Of a stretch of DNA of 64,000 nt, positions 11,167 to 22,579 are shown in pieces. Position 1 is the stretch's first letter, and each line of letters starts with the position of its first letter. Source of the stretch: Mytilus californianus. Its lineage: Eukaryota; Mollusca; Bivalvia; Mytilida; Mytilidae. The translations under genes and the position numbers were made by a program. The DNA is taken from contig NW_026262712.1 of assembly GCF_021869535.1 (NCBI RefSeq), forward strand, positions 112,837,640-112,901,639, read 5' to 3'. Below the pieces are notes generated by a model. The model saw nothing but the letters and a program-made list of their open reading frames with translations. It ran no database searches and was not told where the DNA came from.

Positions 11167-13099
11167 TCTGAGTTTTGTAACAATTCTTTGAATATAATGC
11201 ATTTTATCAAAAAATTAATGTTTATGAATTTAGAAAAAAATACGGCATTTGCTGTATATTTATCTAATTTAAAAAAAAATTCCAATGGTGATTTGTTCAT
11301 AAAAATTGGTACAAATGATATTTTTAAAAAGAGAGGTCCATGTACTCGTTTTCAACCTAATGATTAATATCAGCAGAAAAATGCATCTTTTTCCCGATAT
11401 CTCATAGTTGACGTCGCGAAAAATTACATTTCACGGAAGCAACGTCATTATCTCCTCTGTAACTGTATCATATGTCATTAACAGTTACAGGGGAGGTAAT
11501 GACGTTGTTAACGTAAAATGTTATTGTTCGGGACGTCAAATTGTGACATATCGGGAAACAAAGGCAACAGTATTACACCGGTATTCAAAAGTCATAAATC
11601 GACTGAGAGAAAACAAATCCGGGTTACAAACCAAAACCGAGGGAAACACATCAACTATAAGAGGAAAACAAAGGAAAAACAGAAACACCTAAGCGCAACA
11701 AAAACAAATGCCAACACACACAGAAACGAACTATCAAGTGGCGGATCCAGAGGGGGTCGTATAGGGCGTACCCTTTGCTTGCACTTTTTTTTTTTTTGTA
11801 AAATGATTAATCAGACTAGACTTCGCGATCTTTGCTATTTCCCGTGTATTTAATTTTTATGCGACAATTCTTTACTTATAAAGATATTTTTCGCTCGTAT
11901 TTACTGTAATAATTTATTGATTATGTCAAAGTCATGTGATTCGCTACGGTGGAGTTGACCAGTACGTCGAAAAAAACGTCACCCAGTCATTTTGAAATTC
12001 AAATTACAGTAACACATTGCTTAGGCTGAGGATGACAAGCATGACGCCTTCAAAGCTACAAAGTATTGAGCAAGAACGTATTGACTTCTATTTCACAATT
12101 CCACCCAACAGAAAGTAATATTCTATTACACTCTCTTGAAAAAAAAAGTTCCACAGCAATATTATTTACCTACGAAAACATGTTTAACCCCACACGCCCC
12201 AGCCCATTAATAACATTGCTGAATGGTGATCCCCAGTCAGTAAGCTCTAGATATAGATTTAAAGTCTAAGGTACGGACCATTTGATTTGAGGGGGCAGTC
12301 TGAGATATTTTAGAGAAAAAATTCTGACCCTGATTTTTGCCTTAAACAAAATTTCTGGCCGTATCTGGATTGAAAACAATAATCTTGTCCACTTTTTTGC
12401 TATTAGAAAAAAATATTTTCAACAAAATTATTTAGCATTAAATGAACATGATGAATAAAAAACGGGCGTAATTTTTTTTATGGGGGGGGTTGCATGTGAA
12501 TCCCATATCTGACCGGAATGTCTGTTTCGCCGAACTGATATACTGAAAACTTTTTTCAAGGCCCGACTGGGTGTGGCCTATATGTCTCCATGTGTCGACA
12601 GTCATTCACAACTTCATTGTCATTACCGACTCATTCGTAGCCTTTGGTTGATTTGGAACCCCTAACTTCCCTTGTTGGTTGAAACATTTCAACCAAACAT
12701 TTGGATAAAAACTGCTTGTTTGTCTTTCTTCGTGTCGGTCGTATTGTAAATTTCATTGAATAGCCGTATATCTTGTTTACAACAAGAAATCTGTGAGATT
12801 ATGCTAACTAACCATACAACAAACGAGAATTTTCCATGTCCATTTTTTACTGACAAATCCCACATCAAATATATTAATTAGTACATAGCTTTGGATTCAT
12901 CCAATCATTTTATAATAGACAATTAATGGAGAGAATACGGCACCAAAAATGTCCATTCCCTACACTTTAACTATAAAATGCACTTTCCACTTATTTTATG
13001 TTTTTTAGCCAAAAAAACGTAAAAAAAAATTTCGCCTCGCTCCCCTCGGCAACCTTTAATACTACGCCCCCCCTTTCCAAAATCCTGGATCCGCCCCTG
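10580..13099. mobile_element. TIR element inserted in an older repeat, internally duplicated
   Basis: Left end AAGTGGCGGATCCAG (10580; also 11736 in unit 2), right end CTGGATCCGCCCCTG (13085-13099). These are inverted repeats of the consensus CAGDGGMGGATYY shared with the small elements at 58244-58404 and 36382-36525. CTATC borders both ends (10575-10579 and 13100-13104), giving a 5-bp target duplication. The interrupted repeat resumes at 13100 and has an uninterrupted relative at 40288-41400. Without the tandem duplication the element would be about 1.36 kb. No transposase frame is recognisable; a hAT-like affiliation is only a guess from the terminal motif. Confidence 0.75.
11167..12322. 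repeat. Tandem duplication, unit 2
   Basis: Second copy of 10011-11166. 'TCTGA' occurs at the start of unit 1 (10011), at the junction (11167) and just after unit 2 (12323), which looks like microhomology at the breakpoints. Confidence 0.95.
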
Positions 13100-13655
13100 C
13101 TATCTGTCAACAACTGCCATATTCCTGACTTGATACAGGACATTTAAAGAAAAAAAGGTGGGTCGAACATGGTTTCATGACATGCCAAACCTCCCGCTTT
13201 ATGACAATGTTAAAAAAATATCGCTAAAACACTACGTGACAGAAATACAGCACAAACACACGCAAGAACATTCATAACAGAGAAACGCACAAACAAATAA
13301 TATAATAGTCGACACAACATGCAAACCACAGAACAACAACGAACATATTCCATCAACGAAAAACACCACAGGATATCAAAAACAGTGACGCGCTTGCGTA
13401 ACTAACACGCAATCTCGAACTTTATACAATTATTTTCACAATATTCATCCAAACAATTGTCATGACAATGATGGTATGGAAAGGCAATTTTATAAATATT
13501 TGGACTACAAACGATAAGACATAACAAATTATCCAACCGAAACCATAACAGAAACATCAAAATAAATCCATTAATGGTAGATGTACAAAACACCGAGACA
13601 CGCCGCACAGCAATGAAAATTAACATTCAGTATAACAGTTATATTCGGGAATATC
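13100..13655. repeat. Right part of the interrupted repeat
   Basis: It matches 40460-41400: 'ttcctgacttg(a/g)tacagga', 'ccaaacctcccgctt', 'tatgacaatgtta', 'acaaacgataagaca'. The left part of the same copy is 10411-10579, ending 'gaaacgaactatc'. The minus-strand frame 13402-13626 lies inside the repeat. Confidence 0.8.
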
Positions 13656-13729
13656 CATTTTAAAAGATGCATTGTTTGAGTGATTTTAATCATTAGCTTC
13701 AAAACGAGTTCATGGATCCCACTTTTTTA

Positions 13730-13875
13730 AAAAGACATTTGACTTGATACTGTATGAAAATTATGTATTCAAATTTTTATGAAGAAATCACCGATGATTT
13801 GTTTTTTTTTTTAATTAGATAAATATACAGCCAAAAAATGCCGTTTTTTTTCCTAAAATCTTAAAAATTTAATTA
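13730..13875. repeat. Inverted arm pairing with 10050-10175
   Basis: 'aattagataaatatacagc' and the adjoining 'aaatcacc' and 'atgccgt' segments are the inverse of 10085-10140. The whole 10.0-13.9 kb nest is therefore bounded by diverged inverted repeats about 130 bp long, which may be the terminal repeats of the older host element. Confidence 0.6.
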
Positions 13876-15180
13876 AAATCAATTATTTCTAAAGAAATGT
13901 TCGTAAAAGAATCACCGTTTGATCGAAACTATATCGTATGCCCTTAATACATGCTGCAGACGTGCGTCCATGTGGCTGTATGGGTAAATGAATCCACAGC
14001 AACGTCAAGTCAAAACTTGCTTTAAATCTGAAACTTGGAATATGGTAAGTGTAGGGCTTCCTGCAAGTCAAAGATCTCTTGCAATAACTTATTAATTAGT
14101 ACGCATATCACCTGCTGCAAGGCATCATTTCTGCCTTGACCAGATACCATCTATTAATAGAGAAAGTTTGAGTGTATCGGTCTGATTGGATTTATTATTA
14201 TTATGTTCTTGACCATGTATGGGTGAAGTACTAGCCACTGAACGTTAAAACAACAGTCCATCAATCATAAACTTATTAAGGCATATCCTGTAAATAACTT
14301 AATAATAAAATCTCCTATTCTGTAAATTACATTATAATAAAATCTCCTATTCTGTATATAACATTATATTAAAATCTTTCTGTAATCTTTGGACACTTAC
14401 AGTTAATCTTTCTCTCATTAAACATATGCGATACATACAGTATATAACAATATTTATAAAGTCACTGAACAGTTTTTGGCGGACTTAAAATAACTACACT
14501 ACAAATATTTTGAAAAAAAATTAAATCATGATTTAAACATATATCTAAAGAATACTAGCACTTGAATACCTGTATGTATAACACTTTTGAACTAAATAAT
14601 ATATATTTTTGATTCATGTCATATTGGAATATTGGCTTCGAAACTCCATGGAACAATTAATCGCTCACCTGGACATCAGCATAGCTTGCCACCATACTCA
14701 CCAAGTAAACCAGGCTATCAGCAAGAAGTTATGACTTATTGTAGAGAATCTCCTGACCATCGATATCATTCCCATACAGTTTTAAATGATTTAGTTTAGA
14801 AGATGCATTTTGAATTTACAATTTTATGTCAATGAAAGATCATTCTAACGCAACATCATTTGTAACGTTCATTTTGATTGGATAACGTCAACAATTTTCA
14901 TGGCATCAATTCACATTGGAGCTTAAGATACAATAAGTTATGTCCTAAATTAAACTACTCTTACTCTTTTAGAATTTTGTCTGTTTCTATTCATCTCTGT
15001 GAAACATGCATTTTTTTTTTCTTGATTTTATCTGCATGTATTTCATATGTTAAATTTTCAAATTACAGTTAAATCGCATGTCAAATGGTACAACGCGCAA
15101 TTCTGTCATAAAATATAAGCATGCTGCCTCCAATCCGAAAGAGTTACTTCCTACAAAGTGTCCAGTCAAGTCTTGTCGAG
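13876..15180. other. No gene recognised; short duplication at 14303-14375
   Basis: AT-rich. The phrase 'aaaatctcctattctgta' occurs twice, at about 14305 and 14338, as a two-unit tandem repeat of about 33 bp with a partial third. Nothing coding is recognisable before the C1q remnant. Confidence 0.5.
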
Positions 15181-15182
15181 GA

Positions 15183-16613
15183 TGAAGTCTGCAGTCATTA
15201 AGTTGTTATGATAGTTGTAACGCTAATAGGACATATATTTGCAGTTTGCAAGAAAGGTAAAGTTAATTGATAAAGACTTTTGTCTTGCAGTTAAGTAGAT
15301 AATGATAGCTTACAACTATTGAACGCTATGTGTTCTGTAGTGGTTCTATTGTAATTATGATACACCAATATTGAAAACAATTGATTTTTACTTTGATTGC
15401 AGGAACATGTCCTTATTCTGAACAATGTACGGGGTGAAATAATAGTATTAGAGTTATTTCCCTTGTTTTAAGATGCTTTTAATATTCGCTTAATATATCA
15501 ATGTTATTAATCTGAACAACTGAATATTACATGAAAAGACATTAATACTATGATTTGATGATTGAACATAATATTTGTACTCATTATGTTCACAGCTTAA
15601 TTGTATTTTTGAAGTGCAATGTTTTTGTATAATACCATTAAATGAAATGAAAGAATATTATTATGTGTAATACTGTATAATAGTTCTGTAAAATTCTTAT
15701 AACTTTATCATTGTTATTATAGGGTGTTTTACGTTACTGATAAATAAATATCCTGAACCCTAGCAAAGCGACTTGAGTTTTATATGAAGCCCAAAAGTCA
15801 GCCATTACATTAATTTCATCGAAAACATCTTTCTTTCAGATTGCATGTCTATGTCTGTTAAATTTATGTATCAAATTAAATACTAGGAACCGTTCATTAT
15901 GTTTCAATAATGCGAAATATTTGTTACATTTTATGAATATTCTTTTGTAACTTATTTTTCAGATAATGGCTTTTTTGGGGACTTGCTGGACTTGTTATGT
16001 AAATCTCAAAAACAAAAAAAAATGAAATTGACGGTACGTTTAATTTTGTTCGAATATCGGTTTATGGAACAGTTCTGTATTTTCTATGGATCTTTTGTCT
16101 TCAGACATTTAAGTCATACCATCGTTATATTGTAGTTATATTTTCATGACCAACGTTATTGAAAAACTTAACTTTACTTCATTCACTTTTTTGTCAAATC
16201 AAAATGGAACTAAACTTTACCTAGGTGATTACAGTTGTTAAACACTTTACTTTGTTGTTATATTTGAAAAAAATTGTGTGCTTCTTATTTATGGTCTAAT
16301 ATATGAAATTCAAGTTTTTTTTTAATTTCATTCCTAGGACTAACGAGGAAAACCTGCCTTGCGTTCACTGCATCACTGACTCATACAAAACGTCTGGGAG
16401 CATATGAAGTTTGACAAAGTCTGACTGAACGCTGATGATATCTATAACCCTAAACCAGGCGTGTTCACTGTACCAATGAATGGTTTATATTTGGTGTCAA
16501 GTTCTATGATGTCTTACAAAGGAAAACATCTGCATTGTCATTTGGTGAAGAATGGTCAGTCAAATGTTGGTGCGTTTGGTACAAGATATTCAAGGCATGC
16601 AGCATGCACATAA
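15183..16613 (+). pseudogene. C1q-domain-containing protein pseudogene, three exons
   Basis: Exon 1 (from ATGAAG at about 15182 or ATG 15208, to 15256) encodes a secretion-signal-like stretch ending HIFAVCKK, then GT. Exon 2 (15963-16033, after TTTTTCAG and before GTACGT) encodes DNGFFGDLLDLLCKS, the short linker typical of mussel C1q proteins. Exon 3 begins after CCTAG (16338) and carries the C1q N-terminal part: AFTASLTHTKRLGAYE in one frame, then FDKV, a TGA codon, LNADDIYNP and GVFTVPMNGLYLVSS in another, running to TAA at 16611-16613. Two frame changes and one internal stop in exon 3, a frame break in exon 1 and the missing last third of the domain show a decayed gene. Intact relatives are secreted lectin-like immune-recognition proteins. 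Confidence 0.8.
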
Positions 16614-16661
16614 ATAGTAATAAATCAGCACCAGATTAACTCTAGCATATACATGTAACTT

Positions 16662-16740
16662 GCTAAACATATACATGTATATGAAGCACTTAAAACATAT
16701 ATATGTAGCACTAAAACATATATATGAAGCACTAAAGACA
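16662..16740. repeat. Short AT-rich tandem repeat
   Basis: Three imperfect copies of a roughly 23-27-bp unit around 'acatatatatg(a/t)agcac', just upstream of the first retrotransposon remnant. Confidence 0.7.
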
Positions 16741-16767
16741 GGAATTATCTATAAAATGTGCAGCTAA

Positions 16768-17304
16768 AATAAGGAAAAAGTGTGCATTAATTTTTGTGGG
16801 TATGATGACTTGTTGTCAATACCGTCCGTGGGTCAGACAACCGCAGACCGTATATGGGATTTAAGAAAACAAGGTGGTATAACACCTGAAAATTTAGTGA
16901 CGATACCTCGTATCCGTATGGATATAATTCATGAGTTGATAGATTATACACCGTTAAGTGGCTATAAATTTGTGGACCAGGTTGAAGATAATTTGGAGGA
17001 TTTTGATGATAAGTGTACTATTTTTTCTGAGGTGGATCAAGATAAGTTTGAGGAGGGTCAAGATGAGTTCGACGAGGAGTAGGACACACAACAGAGTGAA
17101 CAGCAGACTATAATCCCAAAAAGTAAGCCCTTGATGCCTCCAACTGACTTTAGTTTTCAATACCCACCCATGCAGCTTGGGCAAGAATTAAAAGAGAAGA
17201 AAATTAAATTTGAAAATGTGTACAAACCCGTGACAACGGGCGAAATTCCTACTAGTTCAATAAGGATGGAGCAAGTTACTCAAGTCCAGAAAATATTCAA
17301 GTGA
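16768..17304 (+). pseudogene. Gag N-terminal region with helix-hairpin-helix motif
   Basis: The frame is open from 16768, just after an in-frame stop. Residues around 16804-16870 read LLSIPSVGQTTADRIWDLRK, a good helix-hairpin-helix signature: hydrophobic helix, IPSVG hairpin, second helix. A second shorter match follows at LVTIPRIRMDIIHELID. HhH motifs usually contact DNA or RNA backbone without sequence preference. An acidic Asp/Glu-rich stretch follows. A TAG at 17080-17082 interrupts an otherwise open frame that continues in phase to TGA at 17302. There is no natural start codon here (16780 is GTG), so the 5' end is probably missing. Confidence 0.65.
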
Positions 17305-17617
17305 GTGCGCATGACACCAAACCGTACAACTCCTTGTTATTCAAGCCAAAAGTGATGAGCACAGAGATTCCACAGAGAAAACTTAAAGTTGGACATACAG
17401 CAAAGCGCCCCGTGGCACACCCACAGTTTATACCACAACAAAATTTTATGGTCCTAATAGTAGCAAGTTCTGCTCTGGCCAGGAATAATGTGTATGCAGG
17501 ACCAACTATGAATAGAATGCCAAGCACACATATACAGACTGGAGTACACAAAGGCCAATACCTACTGTACCTATTTACAACACACAACCAATGAGTTAGT
17601 ATTCAGCAGTTCCAACC

Positions 17618-18745
17618 ATGACAGCTATGGACCAACCATATTGTAATGGAGCAGGATTTACTCAACCGAGCCAAATACAGATGCCTATTACCCCGTCTAA
17701 TACATCAAGACCGGTAGTTACAAACAAAGCTTCCACAACACCATTGAAATTATTGAAATATGATGGAACAGAAAAAGGAGATGATTGGGTATCTTTTTTG
17801 GGGAAGTTTGAAATGTATGCCGAGATGTCAGGACTAAGCGAAGAAGATAAACGTGCACATCTGTGTTGTGCTGTAACAGGGAATGCAGCAAGATTTTGCC
17901 TTGGGCGCGTAAGGCGTAATAAGAACATTTCATATGCTGAACTTATTAAGTGCATGGAGAAAAGATTCATTTTGAGGAAACTGACAGATACAGTCCGCAA
18001 TCAGTTTCAAAGTGCTCGACAGTCCCCAGGAGAAGATTCAGACGATTGGGCAGAGCGATTACTCAGTTTGGCAGATAAAGTTTTCGGAGATTTACAAGAG
18101 GAATTTGCTACAAGTAAGGTCATAACAAAATTGTGCCATGGATGTGAGGATAAAAATGCAGGAAGTACAGCTGCATCGTTTCGACCAAAGTCAGTGGATG
18201 AGGCACTAGAAAGCATAAAGTGGCAACAGTACAATGACAAGGCAGTGTTTGGTAACAATGTCCGTACCCGTACTACACGGGATAGCCAAGAGCCAAACAG
18301 TGAAAATTGTGAGGATGTAATCCTGGTCAACAATGTCAAAATAGATTCCCAACAGCAACTGGTGAATAGAATTGATAAATTGACTGAAAATGTAGACCGA
18401 AACTTGAAGACCATTCAGTCAAATATTCGGGAGGTGCAAAGTCAGGTAGATAAAAACATCCAGGCGGTGCAGTCCGAAATGAGAGGAATGGAAAGAAAAT
18501 GGAAAGATGAAACTGGATCCATGAAAGATACAATTTCCGAAACAAAGAGAGGTAATACTAATCACGGTAGGACTGATTACAGTCCAAGACAAAATCAGAG
18601 GAAAGATAGATCCACTTGGGGGTGCTACAATTGCCATGAGCTGGGGCATATTGCAAAATTTTGTCCTAAAGCAAAAGCAACACCATCACAAGATTTAAAC
18701 GCAAAAGGGTCGCCGAATAGGCGTTGGTCCGTCCTGCACTGTTGA
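17618..18745 (+). CDS. Retrotransposon gag with CCHC zinc knuckle
   Basis: An open frame of 375 residues. The capsid-like part, about residues 45-180, has the gag pattern KYDGTEKGDDWVSFLGKFEM, then LCCAVTGNAARFCLG, then ELIKCMEKRF, followed by a Gln/Asp-rich coiled-coil-like stretch. The zinc knuckle CYNCHELGHIAKFC (CX2CX4HX4C; residues 336-349, bases 18623-18664) would bind the element's RNA. The frame ends about 26 residues after the knuckle. This is the only undamaged module of the element. It is about one third the usual gag-pol length because the following frames are broken. Confidence 0.85.
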   Translation: MTAMDQPYCNGAGFTQPSQIQMPITPSNTSRPVVTNKASTTPLKLLKYDGTEKGDDWVSFLGKFEMYAEMSGLSEEDKRAHLCCAVTGNAARFCLGRVRRNKNISYAELIKCMEKRFILRKLTDTVRNQFQSARQSPGEDSDDWAERLLSLADKVFGDLQEEFATSKVITKLCHGCEDKNAGSTAASFRPKSVDEALESIKWQQYNDKAVFGNNVRTRTTRDSQEPNSENCEDVILVNNVKIDSQQQLVNRIDKLTENVDRNLKTIQSNIREVQSQVDKNIQAVQSEMRGMERKWKDETGSMKDTISETKRGNTNHGRTDYSPRQNQRKDRSTWGCYNCHELGHIAKFCPKAKATPSQDLNAKGSPNRRWSVLHC

Positions 18746-19170
18746 AAATCGCCAAAATAAAAATGCAAATTTAATCAAAACAACATTTAACGATGTTGAC
18801 ACAAAAAAAAAACATTTAACGATGTTCAGAGTGACAAATCAGTAATTTTCGATACTAGTATTCAAGCAGATTAAACAACATTTAGCGATGTTGACACCGA
18901 TACAACAGTGTGTGGAAAAATGAGTGTGATGCAAGTGAGAATAAGAATGTTGAAAATAAAGTTGGCAATTATATGGGAAAAAAACTAGTACTGAGGAACA
19001 AAGTAAGGAAAATAGTATTAAGGAGCAGGATACACAGGAAAAAGATCCAATACAGCCGAAAAGTGCGACTTGGGCAAGTAAGGCTAAGTTATTAAAGGAA
19101 GAGTGGTTCGACAAGGTGTCGTTGTCAATCCAGGATAATAATAAATTAGACTAACGGGTAGATAACAAAA
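18746..19170 (+). other. Gag-protease junction with short repeats
   Basis: 'acatttaacgatgtt' occurs at about 18783 and 18816, and 'acatttagcgatgtt' at about 18879. Each copy is itself an inverted repeat (AACAT...ATGTT). No coding domain is recognisable, although the frame at 18910-19095 may be remnant gag/protease linker. Confidence 0.6.
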
Positions 19171-19805
19171 GACCTATTGTGAAAATACCGTTAACCACGG
19201 TCCAACCAGCAACAGCACTAACCATAGAAAACCCTGTGGAACATTTCAATGTAGAAAAGACAGTTACTGATGGTTCTGAGAGGACGTTCACTACCATTCA
19301 GTTAGGTAATTTGTCTCCTTTGAGACTGAGCTTAGAATTAGGAGATACACCGTTGGTAGCAGCTGTATACACAGCTGCGGAAGTCACTATTATTTCAGAT
19401 AAAGTGTTTGAATCGCTCAAGAAAAAACTACCGACTTTGAGAGAGCCGGTTATGCATGCTGCCGGCCGGGGCATGAAAATGAAGACCTTTGAAGTGGGTC
19501 AAGTTAGCTTGAGGATTGGTACAAAGATTTATGAAACGGATGTGTATGTGGTCCCAATTGAAGATGACATGTTACTGTGCTTAAACTTTATGGTGGCGTA
19601 TGGTGTGACGATTGACCTAGAAAAGCTCACTTTCAATATAGATGGAGAAATTTTAGAAATGTCCCCTCGACCAAAACAAAGTATTCCTGTTTTATCAAAA
19701 TTTGTAATCAAAAAGAGGACTGTCGTTCCACCTCATTCAGTTATACATGTTAATGCTAAATTAGAAAACCAACTTGATAATTACATTATTGAACCTTGTA
19801 TTTGA
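19170..19805 (+). pseudogene. Retropepsin-like protease, catalytic motif lost
   Basis: About 208 residues. The fold pattern of an element aspartic protease is visible: a flap-side strand around LRIGTKIYETDVYVVPI and the hydrophobic LLCLNFMVAYG, matching the usual ILGxDFL. At the catalytic position, where families have DTGAxVT, this copy reads YTAAEVTII, so the aspartate is gone. It would be unable to process the polyprotein. It is followed by an RT-proximal linker. Confidence 0.7.
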
Positions 19806-20859
19806 AGTTGCCAATTTTAATTCCAAGATGTCTGTATAAATATCAGGATCAAACAAGTATTTGTTTAGTAAACGCTAGTGATAGATACTATACACTTAAG
19901 AGAAATTCTGTGATGGCCAAGGCGGAAGTGGTCAGTGAAATTGAACCCGGTGTGTCGATGAATCAGATCACAGAAGTAACGGATGGAATACAGGTCGAAT
20001 TATCTACTCCATTGAGACAATTAGTAGAAAGCTCAAGTGTGAATTTATCCGAAGACGAAAAACAGTAGTTAGAGGCGCTTTTGTCAGAATACACCGACAT
20101 ATTATCAAAGGATATATTTGGCATTGGTACATTCAGAGGAGTAGAACATGGTACCGACACGGGACAAGCACAACCTATCAAGCAACGAATTCGAAGGACA
20201 CCATTGCAGTTTGTTGAAGAAGAAAAACAGCAATTATCCAAAATGTTAAAATCGGGCGTAATTGAGCCAAGCGTATCAGAGTGGGCGTCGGCTCCAGTTT
20301 TGATAAGAAAATCAGATGGTAAGGTTCGATACGCAATTGATAATAAGAAAACTCAACTTCGTAACGAAAAGAGATGTGTATCCGCTACCTTTGATAGAGG
20401 AATGTTTCGATACACTCGCCGGAAATGAGTGGTTTTCAAAATTGGATGCAAATAGTGAGTATTGGCAGGTGAATGTGGCAAAGGAAGATCAACCTAAAAC
20501 CGCTTTCATAACAAAATACGGGCTGTTTCAGTTCACGAGTATGAGTTTCGGGCTATGCAATGCTCCATCTACGTATGCACGTGCTATGGACTTAGTATTG
20601 CGGGGTCTTACTTGGCAGATTGTACTGTATTTTAGACGATGTTATTGTCATGGGGAGAAACTTCAATGATCACATCGAAAATTTAAGAACTGTGTTGGAA
20701 CGCTTCCGTGAGTACGGAATAAAGTTTAAACCACGAAAATGTGATTTGTGCAAACGAGAAGTAAGTTTTTTAGGAAGAAAAGTAAACCAACAAGGAATGG
20801 CAATTGGTGAAGAGTATGTGCAAGTGATAAATATTTGGAAAAATCCTAGTAACACTTAA
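19796..20859 (+). pseudogene. Ty3/Gypsy-type reverse transcriptase, frameshifted
   Basis: RT pieces lie in at least three frames: SGVIEPSVSEWASAPVLIRK with DGKVRYAIDN (near 20255-20345); FVTKRDVYPLPLIEE with WFSKLDANSEYWQVNV and GLFQFTSMSFGLCNAPSTYA (near 20350-20580); ILDDVIVMG (near 20630) with KFKPRKCDLCKREVSFLG. The order fits RT fingers, palm and thumb. The catalytic DD is present but the YLDD tyrosine position is altered. At least two frameshifts separate the pieces. Confidence 0.8.
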
Positions 20860-21355
20860 GAGGTAGAGTAGTTTCTAGGTTTTGTCAATTACCATCGGAT
20901 CTTTATCAAAGGGTACTCCAAAATGGCTAAACCATTGACAGAGATAACAGGGAAAAACCGTTTAGATGGGAGCAAAATCAACAAGAGGCGTATGACGCGT
21001 TGAAAAGTGCGTTACAAACCACACCACTGTTAACGATACCAAATTCAACTGACAAGTTCATTTTGGATACTGATGCCTCTGACATGGCCATAGGAGCTGA
21101 GTTATTGCAAGTGCAAGATGGTATTGAACGGGTTATTGCCTATGGAAGCTTCACATTGTCACCTGCACAGCGTAGATATTGCACAGTTGTAGTAAGGTTC
21201 ACACAACATTTCAGACACTATTTATTAGGCCGTGAATTCATTGTTAGATCAGATCACAGTAGTTTACAATGGCTAATAAGTTTTTAAGAGCCACAAGGGC
21301 AGCTAGCGCGTTGGCTTGAAGTTTTAAGCCAATATCATATGAAAATCAGGTCAGG
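20860..21355 (+). pseudogene. RT connection and RNase H, damaged
   Basis: The 20880-20950 segment resembles the RT-RNase H connection (FIKGYSKMAKPLTEIT). The RNase H part at 21000-21287 shows FILDTDASDMAIGAELLQ, ERVIAYGSFTL and FRHYLLGREFIVRSDHSSLQ. Compared with relatives, the segment after RRYC lacks the roughly eight residues containing the conserved Glu, so the domain would be inactive. A TAA follows ISF at 21285-21287. In-frame EPQGQLARWLEVLSQYHMKI continues to about 21345, where similarity to pol ends abruptly at the start of the next frame. Confidence 0.75.
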
Positions 21356-22579
21356 ATGGACAGTGATGGGGCGGAAATTGTTTTTGAGGACATTTCAAGT
21401 TCGGAGGACACATTAATAGATGCAGAGAGCATTGGGACAGATTCTGTGGCGGATATGGACGAGTTTGAGGAAAATCCTCATATTGGCTATGATGAAACCA
21501 CTGGGGACATTGTGGTGAACGAACAGATTCCCAAGTCAGATTTACTATCTAAATTACCAACATGGATGTACGAACAGATCATTCAAAAGGAGCGTACATG
21601 CATTGTTAAGGAAGACTTGACCAATATTAGAAATTTACTTTCTCAGTGTGAGAATATTGAGTCATCAGAATCTGAAACAACAGAACCTCGTTGGTTTCAA
21701 AAGATGGCAGAGAATATGGAAGTAAGAAGAACATTCAAGCTGGAGGCGATTGAGAGTGATAGCGACTGGGATGACAGCTCGAGGGATGACAATAACAACT
21801 CGGTATATGAAGTAATATCAGAAGGTAGTTTGCATTTACAACAAGTTGAAGAAAAGAAGGATGATCCTCGTAACTCACCATGTCCATTTGAGGGGTGCGA
21901 TTTTGTGGGGAGAAAACTCAAGTTTCATGCGAAGCACATCCACCTGCCGCGCATCATGTGGGACAATCCACAGCCACCAGTGAGGCAAGAAAGATTAGCA
22001 GAGGTCCATCAACTGAGGGGTAATGTTCTACAGTATTTAAGTGAGTGTCTGACTGGACACAGTTCTATGACTGAGCTTTTAAGATGGGCAATTAACAACA
22101 TTGCCAGAATGATACCAAGAAGAAGTGAGATCCTGTCTAATGCAAGGATCCAGATGGAAGGGCTTTGTGAGGAGCTAAAATGGCGCAAACCAGACAGGTA
22201 TGCTCTTCGGCCTATAGTGTCGCCTTGTGTATTAGTTCATTGGAGATAACAGGTTTTGTTCAGCCAGTATTTGCTGAATGAACAACTATCAGCGTATATG
22301 TGGTTTGGGTTGGATTTTATGACTAATATCGACAACTTGGAAAAATCGCCACTGGAATATGCCAAGACATACTCACTCATTGCTCGAGTGCTTCCCATGA
22401 GAGAGGAATTGAGTGTTGACATGGATGAAGAAACGAATGAAATAGAACCACCGACAGTAGAGGGTTCACTGGTAGAGTCCGACAGAAGAATAGTGGTACG
22501 TAAAAGAGCGACATCAGAGGAACCAGTTTTCCCTGTTAAAAGATCTAAACAGGAGCACTCCAGTGAACCACGGGTATAG
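21356..22579 (+). pseudogene. Third ORF, N-terminal part: acidic region plus C2H2 finger
   Basis: ATG at 21356. Residues 1-180 are strongly acidic (SSSEDT, DMDEFEEN, ESDSDWDDSSRDD). At about residues 180-202 is a C2H2-type finger, CPFEGCDFVGRKLKFHAKHIH (CX4CX9HX4H). A helical segment (LRGNVLQYLSECL...LLRWAINNIARMIPRR) follows. A TAA at 22247-22249 and a TAG at 22577-22579 interrupt a single reading frame that continues into the TatD domain. It stands where integrase is expected and shows no similarity to integrase. I do not recognise the family of the N-terminal part. Confidence 0.65.

Noticed and set aside
10252..12269. Pairs of identical small ORFs that look like a duplicated gene
   Set aside because: They belong to the 1156-bp tandem duplication of repeat DNA and have no recognisable protein content.
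16600..16770. 5' LTR of retroelement 1
   Set aside because: Nothing upstream of 16768 matches the 3' LTR pieces at 23468-23526 or 24428-24928; the copy seems 5'-truncated.
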